Below the pieces are notes generated by a model. It worked only from the letters and a program-made list of their open reading frames with translations, was not told the DNA's origin and did not search any database. Both the position numbers and the translations under genes were made by a program. From NCBI GenBank assembly GCA_000231825.2, contig JH720391.1:1-64000 (forward strand): DNA of 64,000 bases, read 5' to 3'. Below are positions 1-13,441 of this stretch, in pieces (positions within the stretch are counted from its first letter, which is position 1; every line of letters starts with the position of its first letter). This DNA comes from Tetrahymena elliotti 4EA (taxonomy: Eukaryota > Ciliophora > Oligohymenophorea > Hymenostomatida > Tetrahymenidae).

Positions 1-1408
1 AATATCTAATTTCTCACAAAATAAATTTTTTAAATTCAAAAAAAATCTAAATAATAATTTACATTTGATGGTATCTCAAAATATTTAAATAAAAAATTTC
101 AAATTAATTTTGGTATTTTTTATAAAGATAAGAAATTTTTATTTTTTTACATTCAGTTTTAAGTTTTATTTTTTTGGAGATAATATTTAATTATTCAATG
201 ATAAAAACCTATACTTCGATATTTTTTTGAAGTTTTATCAATAGACTATTATAATTTGCAATAAGTTTGATAATTAAAATAAAAGAATATCAAATTCTAT
301 TCATTTTTTAAATCATCAATCAAATTTATTCCTTTAACTGAGTTCAATTTTTGAAACAAAGAATGAATAATTGATTTACTTTTTTTTATTGGCAAACTAA
401 TAATTTTTTAAAAAGTGAAGAATTAATTTGAAATAATTTATTTTAAATTATATTTAATTTAAGAAATTTTAATAAAGTTCATAAAATATTTTTAAGAAGG
501 TCTGAAAATAAAAACCAAAAAATTATTTATTCTAATAGAATTGTACTTGAAAAAAATTTGATTGATTTTACAAAACTTAAATAAATATTAAATAGGAAAT
601 AGAATAATTATCTATCTTATAAAATTTATTGAGAATGAATAACATTTTTATATCGAAAGAAAGAAAATAAATTCTTAATTTAAATTATGTTAGGATTAAT
701 TAGCTATTGTATTATTAAAAAACCTTATAATTTTGTATTCTCAACTAAACCATTTATATTGAACGTGAAATATAGAAAAATAAAGGGCAATATTTATTTT
801 TATTCAGTCAGAAATAAATAGTATAAGTTATAAGTGATTATTGATGAATTTAATTGAGAATAAATTATTTTTTTTGATAAAAAAGGTTATTTAATTTTTT
901 TTGATGGGAATTTAAAAAAAAAGATTCATTAAAATGATTTTTTTTGAATTTAAATTTGATTGTTTGGCGTTGTAAAAAATAAAAATAAAAATTTTTAATA
1001 TTATAAAACTTAGGTTCATTTATTTAAATAGATGTGATAAATTGAGATAAAGAGATAGAGGTTTGAATGGGTTTTTTAAAAGTGGATAACAAATGAATAT
1101 GTATAATTATTTGTAAAACAGATGAGGAGGGGAAGAAATAGTTAGCGATGATATATATATAATGAGGAAGAGAGAAAAGAGAGAGTTAGTAATTAAATAG
1201 GAAAATTTGAAGAAAGAAAAAGCTGACAAGAATATTAAATAACAATTAATTAAATAAATAACAATAAAAAGGGTAAGATGATTAATTTATATATAATAAA
1301 TAATTATAAATTCTTAATAAAAACAAAGAAAGAAAAGGAGTCCAAAGAAAAGAACCAATTAATTAATTAAATTAATTTATTTGCTCTTAATAAGAAAATA
1401 AAAAGGAA
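1..1408. other. Intergenic, no gene seen
   Basis: Very AT-rich sequence with no reading frame that looks coding under the ciliate code. The last 300 bases (about 1110-1400) turn purine-rich, with runs of GAGAGA and AAAGAAAG, and lead into the PP2A subunit gene. They probably contain its promoter and 5' UTR, but no defined element can be named. Confidence 0.6.
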
Positions 1409-3594
1409 ATGCAAACCAGAAAGCCCGCCGTACAATAAGCTCCAAAGCCAGCACCTAAGCCCTAAGATAACAAAACTCTTGCTTAGTAATTTTAAAAGAT
1501 TACTGATCACAAGAGATTGCCCAAGGAAATTAGAGACCAATTCTTAAAGAGAATCCAATTTTGCTCTAACTAATATGATTTAAATGATGATAACAAGCAT
1601 TAAAAGGAAAAGAGAGAAAGATTAGGTTATTTACAAGAGCTTTCAGAACTCTTGAATGAGCCTTCATCTGTTCAATCATTATTTATTCCCCATCTTGATC
1701 TCATTATTGAAATGATTGAAAAAAATATTTTCCGTCCTCTTCCTATTCTCAAAAATAACGGAACCATCACTGGTAGCAAATTCATCCTTTTTTAGATCAT
1801 TTTTATATCAAAAAAATAAACTCAAATGCAATAAATACGTGCAAATCACAAATAGCAACATAAGTAAAACAGGCAACTCAACATCCCTACAGTTACCGAG
1901 ATTCAAGCATTAAATAATTTAATTAACAATTTTTAAAATGCAATAAATAGAATGAGTTTCCTTTATTTTAAAGATTATAAATTATTTACTTGCCTGCTTT
2001 AGAAGAATTTTCATCAAAAATAAATTCTTCTTATTTTTTGAATAAAACTCTCAAAGATTTGATTTTCTTCCTAATAGCTAGCATTCATTCACCTACTTTT
2101 TCTTTTCATTCAATTTAGCAAGCTAATATGAAAAATCCTTAAATCAACATTTTATTAAGCCAAAACAAAAACCACTTTGCTTGCTTGCTTTCAAACTAAT
2201 TATCAGTTTAAATTTTTGAAATCAATTTGAAAAGTATTTAGAAACTGATTGCTATTTACCAAATTACAACAAAATAAAATGAATCCAGTGACTGCTAAAA
2301 TAAGAGAATTTAAATAATTCCAAAATTTTTATGATTTCACAGACCAAGTGGATGGAACCAACAAATCACCAAAAGATCTTTGAATTACGAATTAAACAAT
2401 TCAGATTATTAATTTATTGTTCATATTTTTTGAGTTGATTTTTATCAAAAATAAATTGAGAATTTTAGCATATTTTTAAATAATAAAAATTAAATAAAAT
2501 TTATTTAAAATATAGAACCTGGTGCTGAAGATGAAGAAGTTTACGTTAATCCTGAATGGGTACATATTGAACCTATTTTGGACTTTTTCTTATAATTGAT
2601 TGTTAATGAAGCTATTGATGTTAGAATGTTGAAGGGTTTCGTTACTCACTCATTTGTTTAAGATTATTTGGAATTATTCCACAGTGAAGAACCTCGTGAA
2701 AGAGAATACTTGAAGAATATCCTCCATAAATTATATGCTAAACTCGTTCCTCGTCGTAAGCTTATCCGTCGTGCTATCAATGACTCTTTCTACACCTTGA
2801 TCCATGAAAACTACAAATTTGCAGGTGCTGCTGAACTTCTTGATATTCTTGCTGCTATTATCAGTGGTTTCGCTGTTCCTCTCAGAGAAGAGCACGTTAT
2901 TTTCTTCAAGAACGTTATTATTCCTCTCCACAAGGTCTAAACCTGCCTTTTGTATCACGAATAATTAATGCGTTGTTCCATGCTTTTCCTTTCTAAGGAT
3001 CCTTCACTTGCTTTCCCTCTCCTTGAAGGTATTCTTCGTTACTGGCCTTTTGCCAACTCAACCAAAGAAACAGTCTTCTTATAAGAATTATTAGAGGTTA
3101 TTGAAGTTTGTGACTGCAAGCGTCTTGATAACATTATTCCTAAACTTTTCAAGCGTATTGTTAAGTGCATCGCTGGCTCACATTTATAAGTTGCTGATAG
3201 AGCTATGTGTTTCTTCGAAAATGAATTCTTCTTGAACGTCGTTCGTAACTTCAAGGCTTACACTTTCCCTCTCCTTGTCCCAGTTATTTCTTAACTTGCT
3301 GACAATCACTGGCATCGTATCCTCAAGGATTCTTTCCTTGCCCTTAAGACAATCTTAAAAGAAATAGATTACCAATCATACGAAAAAGCTTTAGCCTAAA
3401 AGACTGGCCCCTTCGTTGCTTTCCTTAACGATAATACCAAAGAAAGACTCAAAAATGAAGAAAAATGGAAAAAACTCTCTGCCTTAGCTAAATAAAAGGA
3501 TCCTAAATTCGTCGACCCTGTCGTTCCCTATCTTGATACTCACATTGTTGGTGAACACAATGGTCTTAATAATAAACACGTTCTCTGCCTATGA
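1409..3594 (+). CDS. PP2A regulatory subunit B, B56/B' family
   Basis: Regulatory B56-type subunit of protein phosphatase 2A, which binds the scaffold/catalytic core and selects substrates. Model: exon 1 1409-1772, GT-AG intron 1773-2515, exon 2 2516-3594, phase 1 join, 480 aa, with TAA/TAG read as Gln and TGA as the stop. Family hallmarks seen are NIFRPLP near the end of exon 1, then ELFHSEEPREREYLK, a GFAVPLREEH stretch, IPLHKVQTCLLYH, ILRYWPFANS and HWHRILKDS. All lie in the order expected for the HEAT-like B56 fold. The N-terminus is short and basic with a Gln/Pro-rich start. The join places a short Glu-Pro acidic segment where animal B56 proteins carry their acidic loop. The long intron is the least certain part, because an extra small exon inside it cannot be excluded. 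The family call is very sure. Confidence 0.93.
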
Positions 3595-6327
3595 TTAAAA
3601 TAATATAGAATTAATTCAAATCAATCAATCATACATAATAAAAGCAGATTGTATATTAATGTACTTAAATTTACCTTTATAAAAGTTGATTACTCCGTTA
3701 AATAATTAGTTAATCAGTAATTACTTACCTTTTATTTGTAGTATGCCACTTCTTTTAAGTTGCTATTTTATAAGTTAACTATATAATTTTATTTTTTATT
3801 ATCAATTTACATTATTAATTTTATTTACTTTTATTAATAATTAAATAATGTGTATTATTGTCTAAAATATCATTTTTTCATTTCCTCTCAATAAGACATT
3901 CAGTAATTAAAAATGCAAATTAATTATTGTTTAGTTAATTTTTTATCAAACATTTGTAATAAGACATTTCAAACTTCAAAAATAATTTTTTAGTGATAGT
4001 TAGTGTGTTTATGTATATCTAAAATCTTTTAGAATCTTAAGCAAAATAATTTTTGTTTTTTTAACTAATAAATTACTAATAGAGTTTCATTACATCTTTT
4101 TAATCTTTTTCATCTCTCTAATCTCTAACGATTTACCAAAATAAACTTTAGAAAATCTTCTTTTTTAATTTAAAAATTTGGCTGAGAAAATTCTTAAAGA
4201 TTGTTTTCAATTTAAAAAATGTCAAAATTATTTTTTAAAAAGATTTTACTTTTTGGAGATTTGTTTAATTTAAACTTTTATTCTCATTAGTAAAACAAAT
4301 TACAGATAAAGCAATTTTGACTTTTATTTTTAGTGAAAGAAAATAGTATTTAAAATTTATTTATTTAGAATTAATGAAAAAATAAAATTACTAAAAACAT
4401 CATTAGAGAAAATATAATCCTAGCTAATACTTGAATATCTTTTGATTTTTTGACTATTTTTTTATATTTGAATTACAATTTAAATATTATTCATAACTAC
4501 TGACAAAAATAAATAAGCTAATGGTATATTTTATTAGTTGCACTTAAATTCTAATTTAAATGTAATTTATTTTAGAAAGTATTTAAAATTTTCAATTTTT
4601 CTAAAAACTAAAGTGTATTTTTAAAATAATTTGTCAACTATTTTTATATTTTACAAAATTCAAAAAATTAGATAAACAAAACAATATTTTTTATTAGAAA
4701 TTATAAATTTACTTGAAGAAGATCATATTGGGGTATTAAAATTTATAATAAATTCCAATATAAATTTTTTAATTTTATTGAAAGTAACTCTCTTTTGAAC
4801 AATTTTTAAAAAACACATAAAAATGTATTTACAATAATAAAAATTGCTGTTGTATTAATGTCATAATTATCAAAATCAAAATCAAGTAAATTTTCCATTT
4901 CAAGAAGAATGAGCTATTTTTTTAAGATAACTTTTTTTAGATTCTTACATTTAAGGATATTAATTTAATTTTTTGAAAAAAGAAATTAAGCCAATTTTAT
5001 TGATGAAATTCATTGCTTTTAGAGCGTCTATTTCAAATGATCAAAAGGAAAAATAGAAAAGATAGAAATTCTGGTAAATCTCAAATTATTTTTTTTCAAT
5101 ACAAAATTTACAAAGTGTAACCTATAGATTTTAATTATTTCATTAGAAGAGAGAAAAATTTTAAAGATTTTTAAATTGTAATAGTTTGTCTAACATAAAT
5201 ATTGAAGAAAACAAATATGGTCAATTATTTTAATGCAAAAATGATAAAAATATTTTTTCAATTACTGAAATTCATGCTAACTAACTCTTAAATCTTGAAA
5301 ATTTTGTGGAACAATAATTAAAAACAAAAAGCAAGTTCTACTGATGAAAAATAAGCTGAGGATTTATATTTAGAACTTCAATAAATTATTGTTTGCTTTG
5401 TTTATAAAAGTTGCTCTATCCGCACACAAGTTTTTATTTGAGACAAATTTTATTTTAACATTATAATTTATTTTATGTTTACACTTGATTGCTTAGACTT
5501 CTTAGAAATTTAGTTAGAGAGAGATTTATGCAATTAAAATTTGTTCATTTATAGATTTGTTTTGAGACGTATCAGAGGAAAATTGAGTGATTATTAGATG
5601 CTTGAATGATTCAATTAACCTTCTATCTTAATCATTATAATAATATTTAAAGGAAAGATATTTAACCAAATAATTAAAGAGCTTCTATTTTTTTTTGTTG
5701 ATTTTTCACATGTGCTTATGGAAATAATCTGAAATACTTTGACTTATTATCAATGCCATTACATTAATCATTATTATGAATTAGTAACTGATAGAATAAC
5801 AAGATAATTTTCATATGATTTAAAGCTTTAATAGTTTACTTATTTTTGTATAGAGTTCTTAATTTTTCATTTCCACAAATATTAGAAAATTTTAGCGCTA
5901 TAAAGCGATTTATGTACTTATGAGCAGAAGCAAGATAAAAGAACTTTGGATTTATTGTGTCTAGGATTATTTTGGTAGTATAATTTATTTTTTAAAAAAA
6001 AATTCTCTAGATGTTGTAAATGTCAATGAATTAAAAATTTTTAAATTGAAAGTAGTTTTTGAAAATGTGAAGAAATAAGTTAGGATTAATTGAAATTTAC
6101 TGTGGGAAGCTAGTCAAATTTTATCTATATGTGTTGTTTTTAAAATATATGACACAATATCAAATTTGGCTTTTTACTAGTTAACTTTTAAATAAATTAA
6201 ATGAAGAAAAATTTAATAATAAATTATTCATAAGAAAAAAATATTAAGAAAAATTTTCAAAAAATTTATAAATTGTAAATAAAATTTTAGAAAATAAATC
6301 AACTAAACACATTTTTAAAATTTTAAA
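3595..6327. other. Intergenic, about 2.7 kb
   Basis: AT-rich spacer between the PP2A subunit and the next plus-strand gene. The only long open frame is a 135-codon minus-strand stretch at 4491-4898 (ATG to TGA). It has no recognisable motif and intergenic base composition, so I do not call it a gene. No RNA gene or repeat family was recognised. Confidence 0.55.
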
Positions 6328-8858
6328 ATGATAACATCTCATTATTAAGATGATCTCTAGTTAATTTCTGAGGAAGAGTATTATTCCTCTACTTATAGCA
6401 TGTTTAATAATAAATCTATCAATTGTATAGGATATGACCAACTGGCATTTGTTACTAATTTTCCAAATAATATGAAAAAAAGTTAAAATGTCGAATATAA
6501 TCCACAACCTATAAATTTCAATGCTCTAGACGATATGGATACAGAAAGTGAGTTGTCTGATGATGATTAATTTATTTTTAAGTAATTGAATGCTAATTAA
6601 ACAAAATAATCCACTACCACAGAAATACAAATAGAACCTGACTAAAAAATCAATTTTTCAATCTAAAATAATGAAAATTAAGTAATTATGCCTTAGGAAT
6701 GCTAAATCTAGTAACAATATAGTATGAGCAACTAGAATAGTTAGATTTAAAGTGAGCTGCATCTAAATTAAGATAAAAAAATGGAACCTTTACTTTAAAA
6801 CATTAAATTATAAAAAAAAAAGTCATAAACATTAAAGAATGAATAAAGCTAATAAGATGATGATGGTTTGATTCTTACTCAGTATTAAAAGAAAAAAATA
6901 CTAATTGAATAAATGAAAGAAGCTAATATTTTATTAGATTGGGATTCTTATAAAAAATAAAATCTTTTGTATGAATACTCTAATCCACAAGGTGGGGCTT
7001 CTAGAAGAAAAAAAGGAAAATATTCAGAAATAGATATTATTGATTTGCCAAACCCTCATTTCTTTGATAATGGACCTAATTTTTCTATATCTACTACTAA
7101 AGAGACTAAGCGCTAAAAATAAAATGCAAAATCTTCAGCTAATGAAAATTCTTAGAAGAATAAATCTGTAAAAAAATTATCATTAAATTTAATCAAAATA
7201 ATATTTTTATAAAAAACCCCATTTTTATTAAATGGACTACCTTTCAAATTTTTAGACTTCAATAAGATATTTTTATTTTTCTTAAACTTGCTTTATAAGA
7301 AGGCCAGTAGCATCTATTATAAAATTGGTGATATAGACTATTCAATTTATTATGCTTTCGATTCTCTTTTTTAGTTTATTTAAAAAAGTGTAATTTTGAA
7401 GGTCTACACAGATAAATGAAAAAATAAATCTTTTATTCAAAAAATCACAGAATTTACAATCCAAGTTGAAAAACAAAGATTTTTATTTAAAAAGTTGCTT
7501 ATAAGAAATGATAAAGATACTCTGAGTGGTGTAAAAGAATTTAATAAAAATATGAATAAATAAATAAATAAATAATTCATTTAAATTTCTTTCTGATAAA
7601 TAAAAAATTTCCCCGGTCTTTTTGCGCGAAAAAGATTTGCTTCTCCTTAAAAACTTACTTGATATAAATATTCATAACATGTTAAAAACCAACAATCATT
7701 CACTTTAAACAAATTAAAATATAAAGATATTTCAAAAAATAAAAAATGAAATTAAAATTTTTGTTAAATTTTACTTTGCGAATCTACTCTAACCATAATT
7801 TTTCATCTTTATCTATTTCTTACTAAGCTATCAATTATTTAAATCAGAATTTGTTTAAAAAGAAGGAAAAAACTAAAACGAATTTTTGTTTCATTATTAC
7901 TTTTTAATATGTTAAATCACAACTAATTTTCTTAATTAAATGATGTATTTCATTAGTTATTATTAACAGCCGTAAACGTTTTTCTATTCCTGAAGCTATT
8001 TGTATACTTTAAACAAAAGATTTTATTCAAATTATATAAAATATATGAAAGTAATTTAAATGAAGACTGAAAGCACAAATTTATAATTAAATTTTATTTA
8101 CTTCAATTTTTAATATATATGCGTATTTTTAAAACTAAACAAATTATTATTTATAGGTTAATTTTTCTTCAGATGATACTGATGTAGTTGAAAAGGTATC
8201 AAAAAAATCATCATAAAAGTTAATCTAAGAATAAGAAGGGTATGATCAATTGAATACATGTATTTTTTCAATTAAGTTAATTATTTCAAATATTTTAGTC
8301 CTTTAGTTGAGATCATAGAAGTAGAATAAGAAGAGCTAATTAAAAGATAAAAAGACTTCAAATCAAATTTGTTTAAGATTGGAAGATGCACTATTCCTTG
8401 TAATAAAACATTAGTTTCAAGCTAAGTATAAGCTGTAATACCATAAATAAGGCCTGTTGAAGAAGGTAAGCTCTTTTTATTTAATAATTTACTTGAAAAT
8501 TTTTAAAATATGTTAAAACTAGTCAAGAAAACTTGGGTCCTTGAAGATTTAGATTAGTTACTCTAATTTAAAAATTCAGAAGAATGTAAACTAAATTAAT
8601 ACTTACTGATATAAAAATATTGAATTTTATTCAATTAAAGATAATAAGTTAGAAACATTCATGAATTAAATTTTTGGAGTAAGAAAACCTGAAGAAATAT
8701 TTAATGTACTTAAGATTAATAACTATGATTTGAAATAATCTATAGACTATTGCAACTATTAGTATGAATTCCTCACTGATTTGTTTAAATTCAAAGACTT
8801 AGAAAAAAAGAAAAAACCAAGTAACAAAAGAAAATGGGAGAAAAGAGATTATATTTGA
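6328..8858 (+). CDS. Hypothetical protein, Q-rich, possibly nuclear
   Basis: I do not recognise this protein. Proposed model: exons 6328-7167, 8157-8239, 8299-8465, 8523-8585 and 8641-8858. Introns are GT-AG, all phases close, and the product is 456 aa. The last four exons are well supported. The link from exon 1 across a 989-nt intron (donor at 7168) is an inference. Without it, exon 1 reads on to a TGA at 7417. The N-terminal half is acidic and glutamine-rich (DDMDTESELSDDD), with a basic patch SRRKKGKY around residue 234. The C-terminus has a helical segment, PEEIFNVLKINNYDLKQSID, followed by a Lys-rich tail. The segment resembles a UBA-like or Rap1 C-terminal-like three-helix pattern, but this is only a resemblance. 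The charge pattern suggests a nuclear protein. It could also be two genes. Confidence 0.6.
7168..8156 (+). other. Long candidate intron with odd GC patch
   Basis: This stretch separates the N-terminal exon of the flanking gene from its four short C-terminal exons. It opens with GTAAAA and closes with TTATAG. Fragmentary open frames occur in all three frames, as expected when only TGA stops translation. Around 7610-7640 there is a small GC-rich patch (CCCCGGTC...GCGCG) that stands out from the AT-rich surroundings. A TAAA tandem run lies at about 7556-7575. It may hide an extra exon or an intronic RNA, but I cannot support either. Confidence 0.4.
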
Positions 8859-10152
8859 TTAAACATTAATTATAAAAGAAATAAGCTCAAAATATTATGA
8901 ATCAAACATTACTTGAACACAATTTTTATAATAAAATTTTAATATATAAATTTATTTTAAATATAAAAACTAATTACTCTATTTATATCTTATTTTACAT
9001 GTAAAACATACTCATTTATTATTGTTAATTTTGTATTTATTCTTTTCATCAATTTATAACATTTATTTATGTTAAAATATTCAATATTTCGAAACTATCA
9101 AATTTATTAATTTTGTTAAATTCCCTCAAGTTTATAAAAATTAAAGCAAATTTATTTGATTTTTTCATTTAATACCCTATAAGAAATAATTAGAACAAAT
9201 ATAATTTGTCAGATTTAAAATTTCTTTCTATAACTTTCCAAGGTAAACTAAATTATAGCATTCATTTGATATTTATTTGATATATTGATTGACTGAACAA
9301 AATATATGAAATTTAACTTTGAAAAATTTAAAAGGAACTAACGTGAGTGAATCATTAATAAAATAGATTATTCTTAGATATTTTAGTTCAAAAAAGCTAA
9401 ATTACTGTCAATTCTTTTTAAATCCCCTCTAAAATATTCCATTTATTTTGAAATATCTCCCAAACATCCCTTCAAATTAAGATCTTCCCTCTAAAATATT
9501 ATATCCAATTTAATAAATTAAATAATATGCCGTTACTACATCCTCTAACTTAACAATTCTATTTTTAGAATGATAACTTATATTATGATTGATTTTCATT
9601 AAAATTTAAAGTTCAACTAAATTTTTTTATCAAATATTCACTCAAAAATAACATCTGCACACTTTGGGGGTATCACTGGGGAGATCTAAAAGGCATTGGC
9701 AGTAAGCACTAAAAAATACCTTACAATAATACAGATAAAAAAAAGGCAGGGTAAATTCAAATCTATAAAAAGAACTCCCTAACTAATTTTATAGCTAATT
9801 ATATAATAGATATTCAAATTAATTACAATATAATTATTCATTTTATCCCTTAAATTTATTCATTTTCATCCTTTTTATTATAGTTAAAGGTAAATTTAAT
9901 ATTTTAATTTGCTATGTTTAATTATTTAAAATATTAATAGTTTTAATTTATTAAATATTTTATTTAGAAGAATATAAAATATATTTCAGATAATATTCTA
10001 TTTAATTTTAAAATAAAGAATAATCAAAAAAATTGTTTTTAAAAATAATTTGAATTAATTTAATATTATTATTTAAGTTATTGATTTCGTTTATTAAATT
10101 TTGTAATCATTAAAGATTTTCATCAAATTAAATTTTTGCTAAGCAATTAATT
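8859..10152. other. Intergenic with a GC-elevated island at 9655-9745
   Basis: AT-rich spacer. The phrase CCTCTAAAATATT occurs twice (about 9424 and 9486). At about 9655-9745 there is an unusually GC-rich block with runs TGGGGG and TGGGGAG followed by GGCATTGGCAGTAAGCAC. It has no open frame of interest and does not match tRNA, U1, U2, U4, U6 or Tetrahymena telomerase RNA as I know them. It could be a small non-coding RNA or a fragment of an older element. Confidence 0.45.
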
Positions 10153-12217
10153 ATGAATAATTAATTTGGAAATGATAACTTTTTTTTATTAGATGGAGCT
10201 GATAATCAGATGAATTTGGAAATTAAAAATAGAGGAATATTTACAAACACTTAACCATTTTAGTTCATAATTGACTAGTAGGGAAATAAAATTAACCTCG
10301 GTGAAGGTTCATTCGGTTTTGTTCTTTTAATCAAGAATATTAAAACAAATCAGCTTTATGCTTTGAAACTAGTAAGTAATGATAAATTATACATTAAACA
10401 TCACATACTCTTATACATCAAACAATTTAAAATGAGCATTAAAGTCTAAATTAAATTATTTTAAAATAAAAAATTTAGATTTCTATGAGCAGCATTTAGA
10501 CACTGACTCATAAAAGAATAATTGAAAGAGAAGTTGAAGTCCATCCTGACTTATCTCATCCATATATAATAAAAATGCATGACGCATTTATAAACAAGGA
10601 TGCTATATATATAATATTAGACTATGCTGTTAACAAGAATGTTTCTGAAACCTTTCTTGCTGGTTTTAAGTATAACGAAGCAAGAGCTTTTAAATACTTC
10701 TACTAAACTTGTTTAGCTATTGATTATCTTCATAAAAAAGGAATTATGCATAGAGATATTAAAGTGAATAAAATTTATTTATTTTATTGTTTTTTAAATA
10801 TATTTTGATCAACCAATTAATTAATATTTAAAATTTCAAAAATTAGCCTGAAAATCTTTTGCTTGATGAGAATGATGATATCAAATTGTGTGATTTCGGA
10901 TGGTGTGCTGAAATTACTAAAAATAGAAGAAACACTCTTTGCGGAACATTTGAAGTATTTGTTATTATTTTAAATGTAAAGATATTAAATTATATAAAAT
11001 TAAAGTATATGGCACCTGAGACAATAACTGAGAGAGATTATGATTATAGGATAGATATATGGCAATTAGGGATCCTTTTGTATGAATTGCTGCATGGTAG
11101 AACTCCATTTAAACCTAATTTTGAGCTTGGTGAAGATGAAAGAATGGATTATTACAAGAATGCAATCAATTAAGGTCACATAATATTCGATAGCCATGTA
11201 TCACCCTCTGCTATTGATTTAATTAGCCAAATACTTATTTACGTACCTGAAAAAAGAATTTCACTCTAAGGGATATTAGCCCATGTTTGGATATTCCAAA
11301 TGAAGGCTAAGACAAGATACAAAGAACATCCTCAAATCCTTCTACAATTTTAAGATACTGAATAAAATGTAGTCTAATAAAAAGTAAATTAAGAATAAGA
11401 ACTCTTGCAAACATAGAAACTTGCTAGAGCTTCTTTGAGTACATTAACAAAATAATAGAATGCAAAGACTTACAATAATTTATAAAGTGCTCCTGTTGAG
11501 AAAACTAATTAAAATGTTGTGTTTCACAGTAATGTGAACTTGAACTAAAGTGAAAAAATACCTTTCAATTTCCAATACAACAATTAAAATACACTACCTG
11601 AATGGAATTAAAATATGAACATATAAAATTAGGCTAATGATAAAAAAAATTATTACAGAAAAGGAAGTTTGGAAGACATATAAGAATCTTAAGTACCTTT
11701 CACATCAGGAGTAAGTCAAATAAAGAAACCCTCATAAGAGAAAGTTATTGTTTAAACTATATCAATATACCAAAGAGAACTAGCTAGAATGCAATCTGAT
11801 AACGAAAAAGAAGCAATCACAATAGATTTATAAGATTTACCTCTAAAAAATGAATAGAAAAATTCAGACTCATTTTATCTCCCTAGCTATGCTTAGAAAA
11901 AAGATTTTTAAAGTTTTATTAATGCCAGATCAACTACTATGATTAAAGCTAGTATTCTTAAATAAAGCTCTTAGTTCGATATTAGCTCTACCAGTAACAT
12001 CAAACGCACAATATTTGGAGAATTTGACAAAGAAAAAAAATAAAAAAATATTTAAGAACTAGAAAAGTTAATGGAACAATTAGATGTAGATAAAAATAAA
12101 AAATATTAATCTTCCAATGATCAAAAAGATAAATTTCTTTTTAATGATAGTATTAGTGAGATTTCCCAAGCAAGCAACAACAAATATTCTAAAATATTCC
12201 AAAATAGAAAATCTTGA
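10153..12217 (+). CDS. Aurora-like serine/threonine protein kinase
   Basis: Protein kinase of 607 aa. Exons are 10153-10371, 10479-10763, 10847-10954 and 11006-12217, all joined in phase 0. The kinase domain covers about residues 45-300: glycine loop GEGSFGFV, ATP-binding Lys72 in YALKL, HRDIKPEN at 164-171, DFG at 184-186 and MAPE at 206-209. The activation segment DFGWCAE...RRNTLCGTFEYMAPE is close to the Aurora signature DFGW...RTTLCGT, which is why I place it in the Aurora group. The roughly 300-residue C-terminal tail is Q/N/S-rich with no known domain. Animal Auroras instead have short tails, so this is a ciliate-type divergent member. The 51-nt intron at 10955-11005 cuts the activation loop and contains no TGA in frame. 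Confidence 0.88.
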
Positions 12218-13441
12218 AATTTTAATTGTTCAAATTAATTTCTAATATGTTCAATTTAATTAGTTTTCTCTTGTGTCTTTAAATTATTTTTTAATGCTCT
12301 TTTTTATTTGTCCATAACTTATCTTTTAAAATTTTTCAAAAAATTTTTTTAGTTACTAACTTTAAAACAAAAATAAATGTTTTTAAGTTTAATAATACTC
12401 TACTTTCTTTTATTCTTTATCAATAAAATACTTTTTATTACCTATTTTTTCATAATTAATTTAATTTAGATTTCTTCTCTTTTTTTCATCCTTCTCATAA
12501 ATCTAAAAATATGCTTAAAAGAGTATTAAAAAAGTTACAATCTAGATTTAATAGTCAACAAAATTTAACAATATTAGCAAATTAATTATCAATAATTTTA
12601 TGTCAAAATTAAATTGGATTTGTTTATCAATTTTAAAATTATTCATTTAAATAAATTTTCTAAAATATTGAGATAATATTAAAAATGTCATAAAAAAGCA
12701 AGTTTTTATCTTTCAACATAAGTTAATTTATTTTCTTTAAAGATAATTTAAGAGATTTAGAATAGAAAAAGCTTATAAATATATTGATTACTTTCAACTG
12801 ATAAACAGAAAATTTAAATTATTAAATATCTTGAGAAAAAATAAAGTTATTATTAATGACAAAATATCCTTAAAATCAATTTAAGCTTTCTAAATAAACA
12901 TTAGCTCATTAATATGCATAAATGATTCTAAATATTAAGCTTACTTCACTTAAATTTAATATGAAATATAGCTAAATCTTCTTTATTATTTATTATGAGT
13001 TTTTAATTATTTTTCTTATTTCCAAACGAAAATTTAAATAAATCAACTCTAAAATGATAAGATGAAAAGGGCATAATTATTTTCAGGCTTAAAATAATCT
13101 GTCTAAAATGAAAATTAAAAAAAAAGTAAAATATTTTTCAAGAAATAAAGAAATAAAATGGATGGCTAAAACAAATTTTTTAAAGTTTATTTTTAACGAA
13201 TAAGGAAAACAAATCAAATTACTCCTTAACTCTTTAATTTAACAAATATTAAGATTTTCTTAAATATTAAAATAACTTTTATATCTGATTTAGCTAGCTC
13301 CAAGCAAATAAATTGAATTAATAACCAGAATTTACAAAATACAATTATTCATCTCTTTGTAAATTTAAGCATTAGTTTTCTTCATTTTTTACATAAATTA
13401 AAGTTATTATTAGTCTAAGCCATTCTTTTTTTCACAAAAAA
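12218..13441. other. Intergenic, about 1.2 kb
   Basis: AT-rich spacer between the Aurora-like kinase and the next plus-strand gene. No coding frame, RNA gene or repeat was recognised. Confidence 0.6.

Noticed and set aside
1716..1913. 65-codon plus-strand open frame
   Set aside because: Lies across exon 1 and the intron of the B56 gene in a different frame; no motif.
2731..2958. 75-codon minus-strand open frame
   Set aside because: Antisense to the strongly conserved exon 2 of the PP2A B56 gene.
4491..4898. 135-codon minus-strand frame (code 6) beginning MENLLDFDFD
   Set aside because: Length is within chance expectation when only TGA stops. Composition equals the surrounding spacer, and no motif or intron was seen. 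Kept only as a remote candidate.
7556..7575. TAAA tandem run (also near 24706-24724)
   Set aside because: Simple low-complexity repeat, common in AT-rich genomes; no evidence of function.
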